Shown in pieces: positions 7,671 through 16,509 of a stretch of 64,000 nt of DNA (positions are counted from its first letter, which is position 1; each line of letters starts with the position of its first letter). The position numbers and the translations under genes were made by a program. The notes under the pieces were generated by a model that did no database searches, was not told where the DNA came from, and worked only from the letters and a program-made list of their open reading frames with translations. The DNA is from Methylotuvimicrobium buryatense 5G (lineage in GTDB: Bacteria; Pseudomonadota; Gammaproteobacteria; Methylococcales; Methylomonadaceae): contig NZ_KB455575.1 of NCBI RefSeq assembly GCF_000341735.1, positions 2,867,972-2,931,971 of the forward strand, written 5' to 3'.

Positions 7671-9791
7671 TTATGTTTTACGCTTAACTTCCAATATATT
7701 CGGTAATTGGCTGATTCTGCCGAGCACCGAGCTTAGCTGGGCGGTGCTTTCGATATTGATCGTCATCGTCAGTATTGCCGATAAATCCGGATGCGTTTTT
7801 AACGAGGCATCGATAATATGCGCCTTAGCATACATCATGATACGAGTCACGTCGCTGAGCAGGTTTTGCGCATTGAAAGCATGGATAATAATCGGTACAT
7901 TATGGCGCGATGGCTGCTCCGAACTCCATTCGGCATCGATCAATTGCGGTTGCTGTTCGGGACTTAGCGTCAAAATATTTTCGCAGTCGCGCCGATGGAT
8001 TGTGATCCCTCGCTTATGCGAGATGAAACCGATGATATCGTCGCCTTTGACCGGACAACAGCATTGCGCCAAACTGGTTACCACATTATCGATACCGGCA
8101 ACGGTGATGGTCGATTTTGCCGCCGTTTTGCTCTCGCTCCCTCTGGCGGAAGGATAGGCGGGCTCGGCAAATTCGGGGATTTTTAGCGCGGCAACCAACT
8201 GCCGATTAGTAATATCGCCACGACCTATCGCTTCATAAAAAAGCTCGGCGTCGTTAAATTTGAAATGGCTGAGCAATTCACCCATCTCAATCGACTTCAA
8301 TCCTAATCGTTTACTTTCTTTATCCAGAATTTGTTTGCCGAAAACAATATTTTCGGCTTGCTGCTGTTGTCTAAACCAACTTCTGACCTTCCCGACCGCC
8401 CGCGGCGTTTTTAAATAACCCAAGTTCGGGTCGAGCCAGTTATGATTCGGCTCGCCGTTTTTAACCGTGATGATCTCAACCTGATCGCCCGACCTAAGCT
8501 TATATGTTAAGGGCTTGATACGTCCGTTGACTTTCGCCCCGCGACAACCGTGCCCAATTTCGGTATGTATCGTGTAAGCAAAATCGAGAGGCGTCGAACC
8601 CTTGATCAGATCGATCAATTTTCCGGCCGGCGTCAACACAAAGACCCGATCCGAAAAAAGTTCGGTTCGAAAATTTTCGACCAAATTGTCGCCGCTATCC
8701 TTATATTCCAGCAATTGGCGCAACGAAGCGATATTCTTTTCGGTCGCGGCATTGTGCTTACTGCCTTCCTTGTAACGCCAATGCGCGGCAACCCCTAATT
8801 CGGCAAATTCATGCATCGAACGAGTGCGAATCTGAATTTCGATACGATTGCCTTTGTGGTCGACGATCACGGTATGCAAGGATTGATAACCGTTTTCCTT
8901 CGGGTTGGCAATATAATCGTCGAATTCTTTAGGAATGTATTTCCAATAACTATGCGCCAAACCCAATACGCTATAACAAGCCGTCAAGCTATCGACGATC
9001 ACGCGCACTGCAAGTAAATCGTAAAGATCGTCGATAGCTAACTGCTTGCGGCGCATTTTGTTCCAAATGCTGTAAATATGCTTGGGCCTTCCATAAACCT
9101 TTGCCGTAATACCTTCTTCCTTAAGAATTCGACGGAGGTCTTCTATGAATGTTTGAATACAATCTTCGCGATGAATGCGCTTATCGGCAAGCGATTCGGC
9201 AATGCGCTTATAATTATCCGGCTCGAGATAGCGAAACGCTAGATCCTCAAGCTCCCATTTGAATTGACTCACCCCGAGCCGGTTCGCCAACGGCGCATAG
9301 ACATCCAGGGTCTCTTGCGCGATAAACCGCCGAACACCCGGTTCTTCCGCCGATATTCCCCGCAGACGCTCAATACGATAGGCTAGCTTGATCAGCACCG
9401 AGCGCACATCGTGCGTCATCGCCAATAGCATTCGTCTGAGTGTTTCATTTTGATTGGGCTCGTGTGTCAACTCCGGACTATAGACGCGCAAATTATTGAG
9501 CCAATTGACATCCTTGACTAAACCCGCAACCGTTTCGCCGAATTGTTGCTTAATTTCGGCTGCGGCTAAACGACCTGCTAATCGCGAATCGCTTAATAAC
9601 GCAGCCAGTATGCTGGCCAAATCGCTATAAACACTACCCAAAATCATCGCGACCGCAATCCCTTTTGGTCTAATATTAAGCGGATTGCTATCGGCCTCAT
9701 CGACAAGAGCCAAAGCCTTCTCAATTTGTACGGCATCTTCGGCGGAAAATCCCGAAAGTAGCTTTTCGATTTGCGGTAGTTGTTTTTTCAT
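7671..9791 (-). CDS. relA: GTP pyrophosphokinase RelA, (p)ppGpp synthetase I
   Basis: A 706-residue RelA/SpoT-family protein. The N-terminal hydrolase-like domain lacks the HD and ED residues expected of an active hydrolase (the region reads AALLSDSRLAG), so this should be the synthetase-only RelA form. The synthetase domain shows GRPKHIYSIWNKM, DLLAVRV and NPKENGYQSLHT. TGS (VFVLTPAGKLIDLIKGSTPLDFAY, about 390-410), the conserved-cysteine region CCCPVKGDDIIGF and a C-terminal ACT domain follow. It makes the stringent-response alarmone on ribosomes with uncharged tRNA. It lies upstream of polA on the same strand, separated by the family G element. Confidence 0.93.
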   Translation of the reverse strand: MKKQLPQIEKLLSGFSAEDAVQIEKALALVDEADSNPLNIRPKGIAVAMILGSVYSDLASILAALLSDSRLAGRLAAAEIKQQFGETVAGLVKDVNWLNNLRVYSPELTHEPNQNETLRRMLLAMTHDVRSVLIKLAYRIERLRGISAEEPGVRRFIAQETLDVYAPLANRLGVSQFKWELEDLAFRYLEPDNYKRIAESLADKRIHREDCIQTFIEDLRRILKEEGITAKVYGRPKHIYSIWNKMRRKQLAIDDLYDLLAVRVIVDSLTACYSVLGLAHSYWKYIPKEFDDYIANPKENGYQSLHTVIVDHKGNRIEIQIRTRSMHEFAELGVAAHWRYKEGSKHNAATEKNIASLRQLLEYKDSGDNLVENFRTELFSDRVFVLTPAGKLIDLIKGSTPLDFAYTIHTEIGHGCRGAKVNGRIKPLTYKLRSGDQVEIITVKNGEPNHNWLDPNLGYLKTPRAVGKVRSWFRQQQQAENIVFGKQILDKESKRLGLKSIEMGELLSHFKFNDAELFYEAIGRGDITNRQLVAALKIPEFAEPAYPSARGSESKTAAKSTITVAGIDNVVTSLAQCCCPVKGDDIIGFISHKRGITIHRRDCENILTLSPEQQPQLIDAEWSSEQPSRHNVPIIIHAFNAQNLLSDVTRIMMYAKAHIIDASLKTHPDLSAILTMTINIESTAQLSSVLGRISQLPNILEVKRKT

Positions 9792-9915
9792 GAGGCGATT
9801 GTAACTGATTCGAAAAAGTTGGCAATCATGATAGGCTATCGCACGTTAGTGTTGAGGCTCATTCGCTAGAATCTCGAATATTCTTTATTTATATTGTAAG
9901 GGTAACTCAAAGATT

Positions 9916-11238
9916 ATGAAAATCACTGTATTTGGAAGCGGTTATGTCGGCCTGGTGACAGGCACTTGCTTGGCGGAAGTGGGCAACGATGTAATCTGCA
10001 TGGATATCGACGAAACCAAGATCGAAAAACTCAAGCAAGGCATCATCCCGATTTATGAGCCTGGGCTGGAAGCGATGGTTAAAGAAAACCAGGAAGCCGG
10101 CCGCTTGCGCTTTACCTCCGATGTCAAAGAAGCGGTCAATCATGGTTTATTTCAGTTTATTGCGGTCGGAACGCCGCCTGACGAGGACGGTTCAGCCGAT
10201 TTGCAATATGTTCTTGCGGTCGCTAAAAACATTGCCCAACACATGGAAGATTATCGAGTCGTAATCGATAAGTCCACGGTACCGGTCGGAACCGCCGATA
10301 AAGTCAAAGAAGCCATGATCCACGTACTTCAAGAACGAGGCAAGAAAGACTTGGAATTCGACGTCGTGTCGAATCCCGAATTTTTGAAGGAAGGTGCCGC
10401 GCTCGACGATTTCATGAAGCCGGACCGTATCGTTGTCGGCACCGATAACCCAAGAACCGCCGAATTACTCAAAGCACTCTACGCTCCGTTCAACCGCAGC
10501 CGCGAACGGGTTATCACGATGGATATCCGGTCTGCCGAATTGACCAAATATGCCGCGAACGCGATGCTGGCAACCAAAATCAGCTTCATGAACGAACTAG
10601 CTAACTTGGCCGAAAAATTAGGCGCCGATATTGAACATGTCCGTCAAGGCATCGGTTCGGACAGTCGCATCGGTTACAGCTTTATCTACCCGGGCTGCGG
10701 CTACGGAGGCTCATGCTTTCCTAAGGATGTCAAAGCATTGGAACGGACCGCAAAGCAAGTCGGATATCAAGCCGAGTTATTAAATGCCGTCGAGAATGTC
10801 AACGACCGACAGAAAAAACGTTTATTCGAAAAAATCCAGCATCATTACAACGGCGATTTGAAAGGCAAGGTTTTCGCTATATGGGGCTTGTCGTTCAAAC
10901 CCAATACCGACGACATGCGTGAAGCGCCTAGCCGAGTGCTACTGGAAGCCTTGATCGATGCCGGCGCCACCGTTCGAGCTTACGATCCTGAAGCGCTGGA
11001 GGAAGCTATGCGCATTTATGGAAATAAAAACGGCTTGATCTATGCCGAGGATCAAAACGAAGCGCTGGAAGATGCCGATGCGTTGGCGATCGTTACCGAA
11101 TGGAAGCAATTCCGCAGTCCGGATTTCGATCACTTGAGTCAAATCTTACGAGACAAAGTTATTTTCGATGGTCGCAATATGTTCGAGCCCACATTTGTCA
11201 AACAAAGCGGTTTAGCTTATTACGCAATCGGACGTTAA
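9916..11238 (+). CDS. ugd: UDP-glucose 6-dehydrogenase
   Basis: A 440-residue NAD-dependent enzyme converting UDP-glucose to UDP-glucuronate for exopolysaccharide or lipid A modification. The Rossmann start is [34 protein letters not shown] and the catalytic cysteine loop [14 protein letters not shown] (near residue 260) are intact, followed by the C-terminal domain with [17 protein letters not shown]. Length is normal. It is read away from relA and no polysaccharide cluster is attached, so the end product is not known. Confidence 0.96.
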   Translation: MKITVFGSGYVGLVTGTCLAEVGNDVICMDIDETKIEKLKQGIIPIYEPGLEAMVKENQEAGRLRFTSDVKEAVNHGLFQFIAVGTPPDEDGSADLQYVLAVAKNIAQHMEDYRVVIDKSTVPVGTADKVKEAMIHVLQERGKKDLEFDVVSNPEFLKEGAALDDFMKPDRIVVGTDNPRTAELLKALYAPFNRSRERVITMDIRSAELTKYAANAMLATKISFMNELANLAEKLGADIEHVRQGIGSDSRIGYSFIYPGCGYGGSCFPKDVKALERTAKQVGYQAELLNAVENVNDRQKKRLFEKIQHHYNGDLKGKVFAIWGLSFKPNTDDMREAPSRVLLEALIDAGATVRAYDPEALEEAMRIYGNKNGLIYAEDQNEALEDADALAIVTEWKQFRSPDFDHLSQILRDKVIFDGRNMFEPTFVKQSGLAYYAIGR

Positions 11239-11501
11239 CAGACGGGATCAGTTTTTTGTGCTATGTTTGCGCTAATAGCTGGCGCAGCCCCGGTATGGAC
11301 TAACAGAATAGCGCTTTCGATGTCTTTTCAACTATCAACGCACGCAGCCTTTTAGGGTTTTCGCTAGAAAAACTTGGAATTATCCAAAAAACGACTACCA
11401 TTACTAGCGAATAGACTAAGGCGATCGTGGTTGGCTATAAACTTAGACTGTTCAATTGTTTTATCCCACCTTAAGTTAAACTTAATAAGAGAGAAAAAAA
11501 T

Positions 11502-11765
11502 ATGAACAAGATCTTAATGTTATTAGCTTTGCTGTCGTTTAACGCGCTTGCAACCCCGGTCAACATCAACAATGCCGATGCTCAAACTATTTCCGAAGCG
11601 CTGAAAGGCATTGGCTTGAAAAAAGCCGAAGCGATCGTGCAATATAGAACTAAAAACGGTGACTTTAAATCCGTCGAGGAATTGGCCAATGTTTCCGGAA
11701 TCGGAGAAAAAACGGTCGAAAACAATAAAGACGATATTTTACTTAGCGATCCCGCTAAAAAATAA
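11502..11765 (+). CDS. ComEA-family helix-hairpin-helix protein
   Basis: An 87-residue exported protein: a signal peptide (MNKILMLLALLSFNALA) followed by a double helix-hairpin-helix unit, VNINNADAQTISEALKGIGLKKAEAIVQYR and VEELANVSGIGEKTVENN. The family is the small ComEA type that binds double-stranded DNA in the periplasm during natural transformation. This short form is widespread in Gammaproteobacteria, often without other competence genes beside it, as here. Ribosome site AAGAGAG precedes the ATG. The 263-base gap from ugd shows nothing else I can name. Confidence 0.88.
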   Translation: MNKILMLLALLSFNALATPVNINNADAQTISEALKGIGLKKAEAIVQYRTKNGDFKSVEELANVSGIGEKTVENNKDDILLSDPAKK

Positions 11766-11781
11766 TCCGCTTCGCTAAACG

Positions 11782-11820
11782 AAACAACCGGTTGGCAATT
11801 AAACCAACCGGTTGTTTTTT
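11782..11820 (+). terminator. Rho-independent terminator after comEA-like gene
   Basis: A perfect 14-bp stem aaacaaccggttgg / ccaaccggttgttt with an 8-nt loop, followed by a T run, starts 16 bases after the stop codon. It is the clearest terminator in the window. The 250-base gap from the comEA-like gene to the next gene holds nothing else apparent. Confidence 0.93.
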
Positions 11821-12018
11821 ATTGTTCGCTAATCAAAACTAGGCGCCGATTCGCTCTACACTCGGCATATTGTGCGGCACGAACCCTCTATACAACCGAC
11901 ACGACCCAACAACAAGCTATTGAATTAACTAATCATTTTTCATGAGCCTCATGGTAAACAGCTTTTTCTAGATTAATTCATAACAGCCCCAGACTTCTGC
12001 CGGCTATATTTTGGTTTT

Positions 12019-12468
12019 CTAGCTTGTTAGAGGATAAACATGTTCTATATGCTCGCTTAATGATCCTAAATCCACCTCATTAGCTGTTATGTTTTTTAAA
12101 CCCTTTCCCCCTAAACCGCCAATTATTTTATTAAAGCTCTCCACTCCTTCTTGGTAGGCTGACAAATATTCTTCGGAAGAAGACATTTTTTCCGGGTGCT
12201 GCCGACAAATAGTCATGCCATGTTTCGGAAACAAGCGTTCAAAAAAGTGTAGATTGGTAAGCCCGTTAATTTTGGGATTCGTTATGCCCGCAAAACTCGC
12301 GGCCACTGCTACCGACCCCGCCAAATAGCCGATCAAATAATCATCCTGCAATACCGATACAGGCAAAGCCCCGTCATTACTAGACTTTATATCGTGAATA
12401 ATCGGATAGAACAGTCGTGCGACTGACTCGGCAATTTTAACGTTTTTCGGTTTTAAAAAGTCCAGCAT
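12019..12468 (-). CDS. Hypothetical protein
   Basis: A 149-residue protein I do not recognise. It begins MLDFLKPKNVKIAESVARLF and contains DDYLIGYLAGSVAVAASFAG, mildly hydrophobic and glycine-rich, then a mixed helical C-terminus with EEYLSAYQEGVESFNKIIGG. No cysteine or metal motif and no signal peptide are evident. The start at 12468 has an excellent ribosome site (CGGAGGGCTA before ATG). A longer open frame to 12549 runs into a family A repeat and is not credible. It stands alone between the comEA terminator and that repeat. Confidence 0.7.
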   Translation of the reverse strand: MLDFLKPKNVKIAESVARLFYPIIHDIKSSNDGALPVSVLQDDYLIGYLAGSVAVAASFAGITNPKINGLTNLHFFERLFPKHGMTICRQHPEKMSSSEEYLSAYQEGVESFNKIIGGLGGKGLKNITANEVDLGSLSEHIEHVYPLTS

Positions 12469-12530
12469 TAGCCCTCCGGAACGATCGCTGTAATTTAAAG
12501 TATGTCGATCAAAAGTCGGCATTACAGTTG

Positions 12531-12691
12531 TATACCTTTCGTACTTCAAAATTCGGCAGGTGACTAAGGAGGCACCGGGGTGCTCGACAAAGGCTTTGCC
12601 AGCATGGAGCTGGCATAGAGCCTACATGGACGTATTCACGGCGTCCTTTGACGGGCATCCCTGCGCCGAATTTTGATCTGCGATGAGTATA
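12531..12691. repeat. Family A element, full length
   Basis: A 161-bp copy from tatacctttcgtacttcaaa to ..ttgatctgcgatgagtata, close to consensus. It has the inner hairpin gccagcatggagctggc and the shared core ggacgtattcacggcgtcc at 12628-12646. It separates the DMT transporter stop from the downstream hypothetical gene on the same strand, where it may act as a transcriptional hairpin (inference). Confidence 0.88.
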
Positions 12692-12729
12692 TTTCGTGAT
12701 TTCAACTGTTAATGCAAACATAGCCTTCA

Positions 12730-13632
12730 TCAAGCCCTTCTGATCGCTGTTTTGTTTTTTTCTTTACGCCTGAATAAACCGCTATATTGATGCAGCAGCA
12801 AGGCTCCCATGATTAAGCCGGCGCCAATCAGAACCTTTTCATTAAGCGGTTCCCTATTGACCGCATTGCCGATCAATAACGACATAACCGGCGTCACTAA
12901 GGTGATCAAGGCAACCTTTGTCGCAGGAACATGGATCAGCACATAATAATACAGAGCAAATCCAATCGTCGTGGCAACGACTCCTAAATACACAATCGAT
13001 AAAAGGCTCTGCACCGGAATGATATCGGGCCAAACGCCGTCGCCTCGATACCAGGTAATCAAATACAACGGCACTGCTACTAACAAACCGCCGGTCACTT
13101 GCGTTACCGACGGCAAGGCCGCACCAATGCGTTTGACTAAAACCGAGCTGGCCGATTGCAAAAATGACGCAAGCGTCACGCCGCCAATACCCATTGCGGC
13201 ATCCCGGCTAATATCCATAGCCGTGCCGAACATCACCAATAAGCCGGCAAGCCCCAAACCATAAGCAATTAATTGCAATAAGCCAAGACTGCGTTCATTG
13301 AGCCATAATGCCGACATGAACGCGGTCAACATAGGCGTCAACCCGAAAATGACCGAGATCCAACCGGACGGAATAAATTGTGCGGCCCAGTAAACCGACA
13401 GCATCGCTCCGTAAATTTGCAACGCAACCGCAAAATAAGTCAACCATGCCTTTCGATCGACAGGAAATTTGCGCCGGGCAAACAAGACAAAAGGCAACAA
13501 ACAAGCCAGTCCAATGACCATACGCGCGGCAACGCCGAATAAAAAACCCGGACCTTCGCCACTCCATTTAATCGCTAAAGGCGTTGTCGACCACAGTACG
13601 ATGATTAAACAAAAAGCCAGAAAAATACGCAT
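12730..13632 (-). CDS. EamA/DMT-family transporter
   Basis: A 300-residue inner-membrane protein with about ten hydrophobic segments in two repeated EamA halves. Typical motifs are LAFCLIIVLWSTTPLAIKWSGEGP at the start, SVYWAAQFIPSGWISVIFGLTPMLTAF in the first half and LGVVATTIGFALYYYVLIHVPATKVALITLVTPVMSLLIG in the second. The C-terminus is basic (RRKEKNKTAIRRA), as expected for a cytoplasmic tail. The family exports metabolites or amino acids; the substrate is not predictable. The 162-base upstream gap shows no clear element. Confidence 0.88.
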   Translation of the reverse strand: MRIFLAFCLIIVLWSTTPLAIKWSGEGPGFLFGVAARMVIGLACLLPFVLFARRKFPVDRKAWLTYFAVALQIYGAMLSVYWAAQFIPSGWISVIFGLTPMLTAFMSALWLNERSLGLLQLIAYGLGLAGLLVMFGTAMDISRDAAMGIGGVTLASFLQSASSVLVKRIGAALPSVTQVTGGLLVAVPLYLITWYRGDGVWPDIIPVQSLLSIVYLGVVATTIGFALYYYVLIHVPATKVALITLVTPVMSLLIGNAVNREPLNEKVLIGAGLIMGALLLHQYSGLFRRKEKNKTAIRRA

Positions 13633-13794
13633 CTAAAAGAACACTGGCTAAACTTGCAATTTAGTGACAAATAACACCTTGAAGCTACGAGGTTTGCCAA
13701 TAGATGAATCTGGTGATCGCTCCCGCAGAAAACACCTTTCACCTTTCATCCATTATCGCAAGAATGAAAAAGAAAAATAATATAGAGCCCAATC

Positions 13795-14751
13795 CTAAAT
13801 CTCATTCAATACCGTCAATTCTTCAGGATAAGGCGACATATAATAGGATTGCCCGATAAACGGGTCCGGCTGCCTGCGAAAATGATGACGAAGCAACGTG
13901 ATCGGCACGATCAACGGCAACAGTCCCAAGCGATAACGCTCTATCGTTTCGGTCAATTCGGCTTTGTCGTCCGCATCGAGCGATTTTTTCAAATAACCTT
14001 GAATATGCTGCAACACATTGACATGATTACCCCGACTTGCCGTTTTTTTAAGACAGCGCATTAAGGCAGTACCATATTGTCCTGCAATTTCCTGGGCGTT
14101 GCCTTTAACGGCGCTGGCAGCTAAGCGCCCGAGCTCCCTTGCCTCGTTCTGATCGTGGCTCATCGCAATCAGTTTATGTTGGCTGTGAAAAATAGTGAGC
14201 CGACTCGGTGTTATCGGCTCAGCGCACAACAATTTCCAGCGATACATCACATAAACCCGTTGAATAAAATTCTCGCGCAACCTCGGGTCGCCTAAACGCC
14301 CCTCCTCTTCCATCGGCATCAGCGGAAAATTGTCTTTGACGAATTGCGCGAAAATGCCCGTGCCGACCCGATCGGCATGATCCTCTCGATATATTTTGAC
14401 TCGCGTCATTCCACAACTCGGCGAATCCTTCTTCAAGATATACCCGCATAATCCGGAAAGCCAGTGCCGCTGCTGCTCAGCACAACCAAGCAATTGATCG
14501 GTCACATCGATACTGTGGTCCTTGACGCCGACGCAACGGACGCCTCGGTCGGTATATCTGAGCTGAATCGTCGGGCGTGGAATACTCATGCCGCTCTCAA
14601 CCTCCGGACAAAAAGGCACAAACTCGAAATAGTGGCTCAAGGTCTTACGAATATAGGCATTGCTTTTATGACCGCCGTCAAAACGGACTTCCTCGCCAAG
14701 CAGGCAACTGCTGATGCCAACCCTGATTTTATGTGCGTGCTCGTTCATCAT
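13795..14751 (-). CDS. DUF523 and DUF1722 protein, YbgA-like fusion
   Basis: A 318-residue protein with two domains. The N-terminal DUF523 part (VGISSCLLGEEVRFDGGHK, CPEVESGMSIPRPTIQL, LKKDSPSCGMTRVK) has conserved cysteines that could bind metal. The C-terminal part is DUF1722/YbgA (LTIFHSQHKLIAMSHDQ, LPLIVPITLLRHHFRR). In E. coli ybgA lies beside phrB, and here it closes a cluster that begins with photolyase, which supports a light- or redox-stress link, though no activity is established to my knowledge. GGAGAG precedes the start. Terminal gene of the run phr - lipocalin - SRPBCC - DUF1499 - ybgA. Confidence 0.85.
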   Translation of the reverse strand: MMNEHAHKIRVGISSCLLGEEVRFDGGHKSNAYIRKTLSHYFEFVPFCPEVESGMSIPRPTIQLRYTDRGVRCVGVKDHSIDVTDQLLGCAEQQRHWLSGLCGYILKKDSPSCGMTRVKIYREDHADRVGTGIFAQFVKDNFPLMPMEEEGRLGDPRLRENFIQRVYVMYRWKLLCAEPITPSRLTIFHSQHKLIAMSHDQNEARELGRLAASAVKGNAQEIAGQYGTALMRCLKKTASRGNHVNVLQHIQGYLKKSLDADDKAELTETIERYRLGLLPLIVPITLLRHHFRRQPDPFIGQSYYMSPYPEELTVLNEI

Positions 14752-14777
14752 AGTCTCTCCATGGTGCTATCCATGCG

Positions 14778-15221
14778 CTATCGATCTGCTGTTTTCGACA
14801 ACCGCTGATAACGGTTTTTAATCGATTCCAGACGCCTACGGTTGACTCCAAAGTCGGAATAACCGACACGCGATGCGGAACGCAAATGAATTTGCCGATT
14901 ACCGGAATCGAGTCTAGCTTCGACGTCATCGGTAAAACGCAGCATCGGCGTTTTGAAAATCGCCCAGAGATAGTCGCCGGAAACACTTTTCAACTCGCCT
15001 CCTTCACCGCTAATTGCCTGCTGCAGCTTTTGCCAGGCCTCATCCGCCGAAAGGTCGCCGAAGGCTATCGGTTCAATATCGTCCTGCTCACTGTTCACAC
15101 AGTTAGGCGAACCCGGGCAATTTTTTAAGTGACCGTCAACCAAGCCAGGCGCGATTTCTGCCTGAGCATTTTTAATGAACCACGCAAAACATAGCATTAT
15201 CAATATCCCCCGTTTAATCAT
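14778..15221 (-). CDS. DUF1499 family protein
   Basis: A 147-residue protein with a hydrophobic export signal (MIKRGILIMLCFAWFIKNAQA) and the DUF1499 pattern CPGSPNCVNSEQ, then DEAWQKLQQAI and the C-terminal SRVGYSDFGVNRRRLE. Function is unknown; the family often accompanies lipocalin or photolyase genes. I chose the ATG at 15221, which overlaps the end of the SRPBCC gene by 8 bases, indicating translational coupling. The longer frame to 15287 lies wholly inside that upstream gene. Confidence 0.85.
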   Translation of the reverse strand: MIKRGILIMLCFAWFIKNAQAEIAPGLVDGHLKNCPGSPNCVNSEQDDIEPIAFGDLSADEAWQKLQQAISGEGGELKSVSGDYLWAIFKTPMLRFTDDVEARLDSGNRQIHLRSASRVGYSDFGVNRRRLESIKNRYQRLSKTADR

Positions 15222-15678
15222 CACTCCCCCATTTTGCCTTGATATAGTCACGCCGGACCGCAAAAATCCGGTCGAGCCTGTCGGCAATCAATAATTGATT
15301 GAGTATAACGCCTAGCCAACCCAAAGGCATCGCGTAAAACATGATATCTTCTAAAACAACGCCTTGACCTTGTTCTGTCAGACGCACTTCATGGCTCCAA
15401 AATTTGAAAGGCCCGATTCGCTGTTGATAAATAAAATAATTAGGTTCATCGCAATGGCTAATTTCCGAAAGCCATGTCATCGGAAAGCCGAATACCGCCT
15501 TCATGCGATAAGCGATCAATAAACCGGCATAAATTCGACCCGGAACGTCGGACGTAATCCTCACGTTGAAAAATTCTGGCGTAATGTCATTCAGATGATG
15601 GGGCGACGAAAAAAAATCCCACGCTTCCGACAAAGAAAGCCTCAATGGCTGGCGTCTATAAAGGCGATATAGCTTCAC
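15214..15678 (-). CDS. SRPBCC-fold (polyketide cyclase/START-like) protein
   Basis: A 154-residue helix-grip protein: LSLSEAWDFFSSPHHLNDITPEFFNVRI at the start, a central region ending WLSEISHCDEPNYFIYQQRIGPFKFWSHEVRL, and GVVLEDIMFYAMPLGWLGVILN near the end. These are hallmarks of small cell-division-inhibitor/START-like SRPBCC proteins, which bind hydrophobic ligands; the ligand is unknown. It overlaps the lipocalin gene by 4 bases and the DUF1499 gene by 8, so the three are co-translated. Members of this group are often found beside photolyase genes. Confidence 0.85.
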   Translation of the reverse strand: MKLYRLYRRQPLRLSLSEAWDFFSSPHHLNDITPEFFNVRITSDVPGRIYAGLLIAYRMKAVFGFPMTWLSEISHCDEPNYFIYQQRIGPFKFWSHEVRLTEQGQGVVLEDIMFYAMPLGWLGVILNQLLIADRLDRIFAVRRDYIKAKWGSDD

Positions 15679-16196
15679 GGTGTTTGTGTTTGTTCGGTAT
15701 AAATCAACTGATCGACCGCAAAATCTAACTCCTTCGCTTCAGCAACCAATCGCTCGACAATCTCTGGGGCTAGCGTCGGCGTCCGCGATAAAATCCATAA
15801 ATAATCGCGATCGGGACCCGCGATCATCGCATAATTATAGTTTTCCTTATCCAATGCAATGATGTTGTAACCGCCGTAAAACGGCCCGAAAAAAGAAACT
15901 TTCAAGCGGCCGATATCGGGCCTGCCAACGAAATAAGCCTTCCCTTCGGCGCTATCCCATTCCTGGTATTCGGTATTGTAACCCTTGTTGACTACCTTAA
16001 GGCCGCCATCGTCTCTCAAACTGTATTCTGCGGAAATATGGGTCAAACCTCTTTCGAAACGGTGATCGAGTCGAGCTATCTCATACCATTTTCCTAGATA
16101 GCGCTCGACTTCGAAATTGCCGACCGGCGTAATACCTTCCGGCAAATCAACGCACCCCGTTAAAAATAACAATCCGATTAATATGATACGTTTCAT
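15675..16196 (-). CDS. blc: Outer-membrane lipocalin Blc
   Basis: A 173-residue bacterial lipocalin. The lipoprotein signal ends in the lipobox LTGC (MKRIILIGLLFLTGC), so it should be anchored to a membrane through a lipidated cysteine. The lipocalin signature NFEVERYLGKWYEIARLDHRFERGL follows, with later FGPFYGGYNIIALD and YLWILSRTPTL. Family members bind fatty acids or lysophospholipids and respond to envelope stress. The start at 16196 has an AGGAAA ribosome site; codons further upstream add nothing conserved. It is followed by the SRPBCC gene with a 4-base overlap. Confidence 0.94.
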   Translation of the reverse strand: MKRIILIGLLFLTGCVDLPEGITPVGNFEVERYLGKWYEIARLDHRFERGLTHISAEYSLRDDGGLKVVNKGYNTEYQEWDSAEGKAYFVGRPDIGRLKVSFFGPFYGGYNIIALDKENYNYAMIAGPDRDYLWILSRTPTLAPEIVERLVAEAKELDFAVDQLIYTEQTQTP

Positions 16197-16336
16197 GGTT
16201 TTCCTGTGTTCGAACATTGAAATTTGAATAGTGTAGATACCGTTTTGCCGTCCATTTCGCAAGCATTCCGGAGCCACCAAGCTTAAAAAAGATTGCGATG
16301 CGTCTACTATGATTTCGACTCCACAAAGTTTACCCT

Positions 16337-16468
16337 TTCACCTAAATTCGGCAGTTCAACCATGAAGCACATGAGGTTGATGAGGTATTTCAAGAGATTA
16401 CCTAAACATTGCAGCTAACCTTTCGGGTAAGCGAAAATTTTACACAACCTAATGACAAGTTATTGAAT
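16337..16468 (+). repeat. Family F repeat
   Basis: An AT-rich repeat of about 130 bp, from cctaaattcggcagttcaac to ..acaagttattgaattaagc. Inverted copies lie at 27764-27880 and 37966-38085. It fills the 313-base gap between the photolyase stop and the lipocalin start, which holds nothing else obvious. No strong terminal inverted repeat is seen. Confidence 0.7.
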
Positions 16469-16509
16469 TAAGCTCTTATTCTTCATGGCGAGATGTTTTT
16501 CTAGGTTTC

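Noticed and set aside
12469-12549. N-terminal extension of the hypothetical gene at 12019
   Set aside because: The extra residues come partly from the neighbouring family A end, and a far better ribosome site precedes the internal ATG at 12468.
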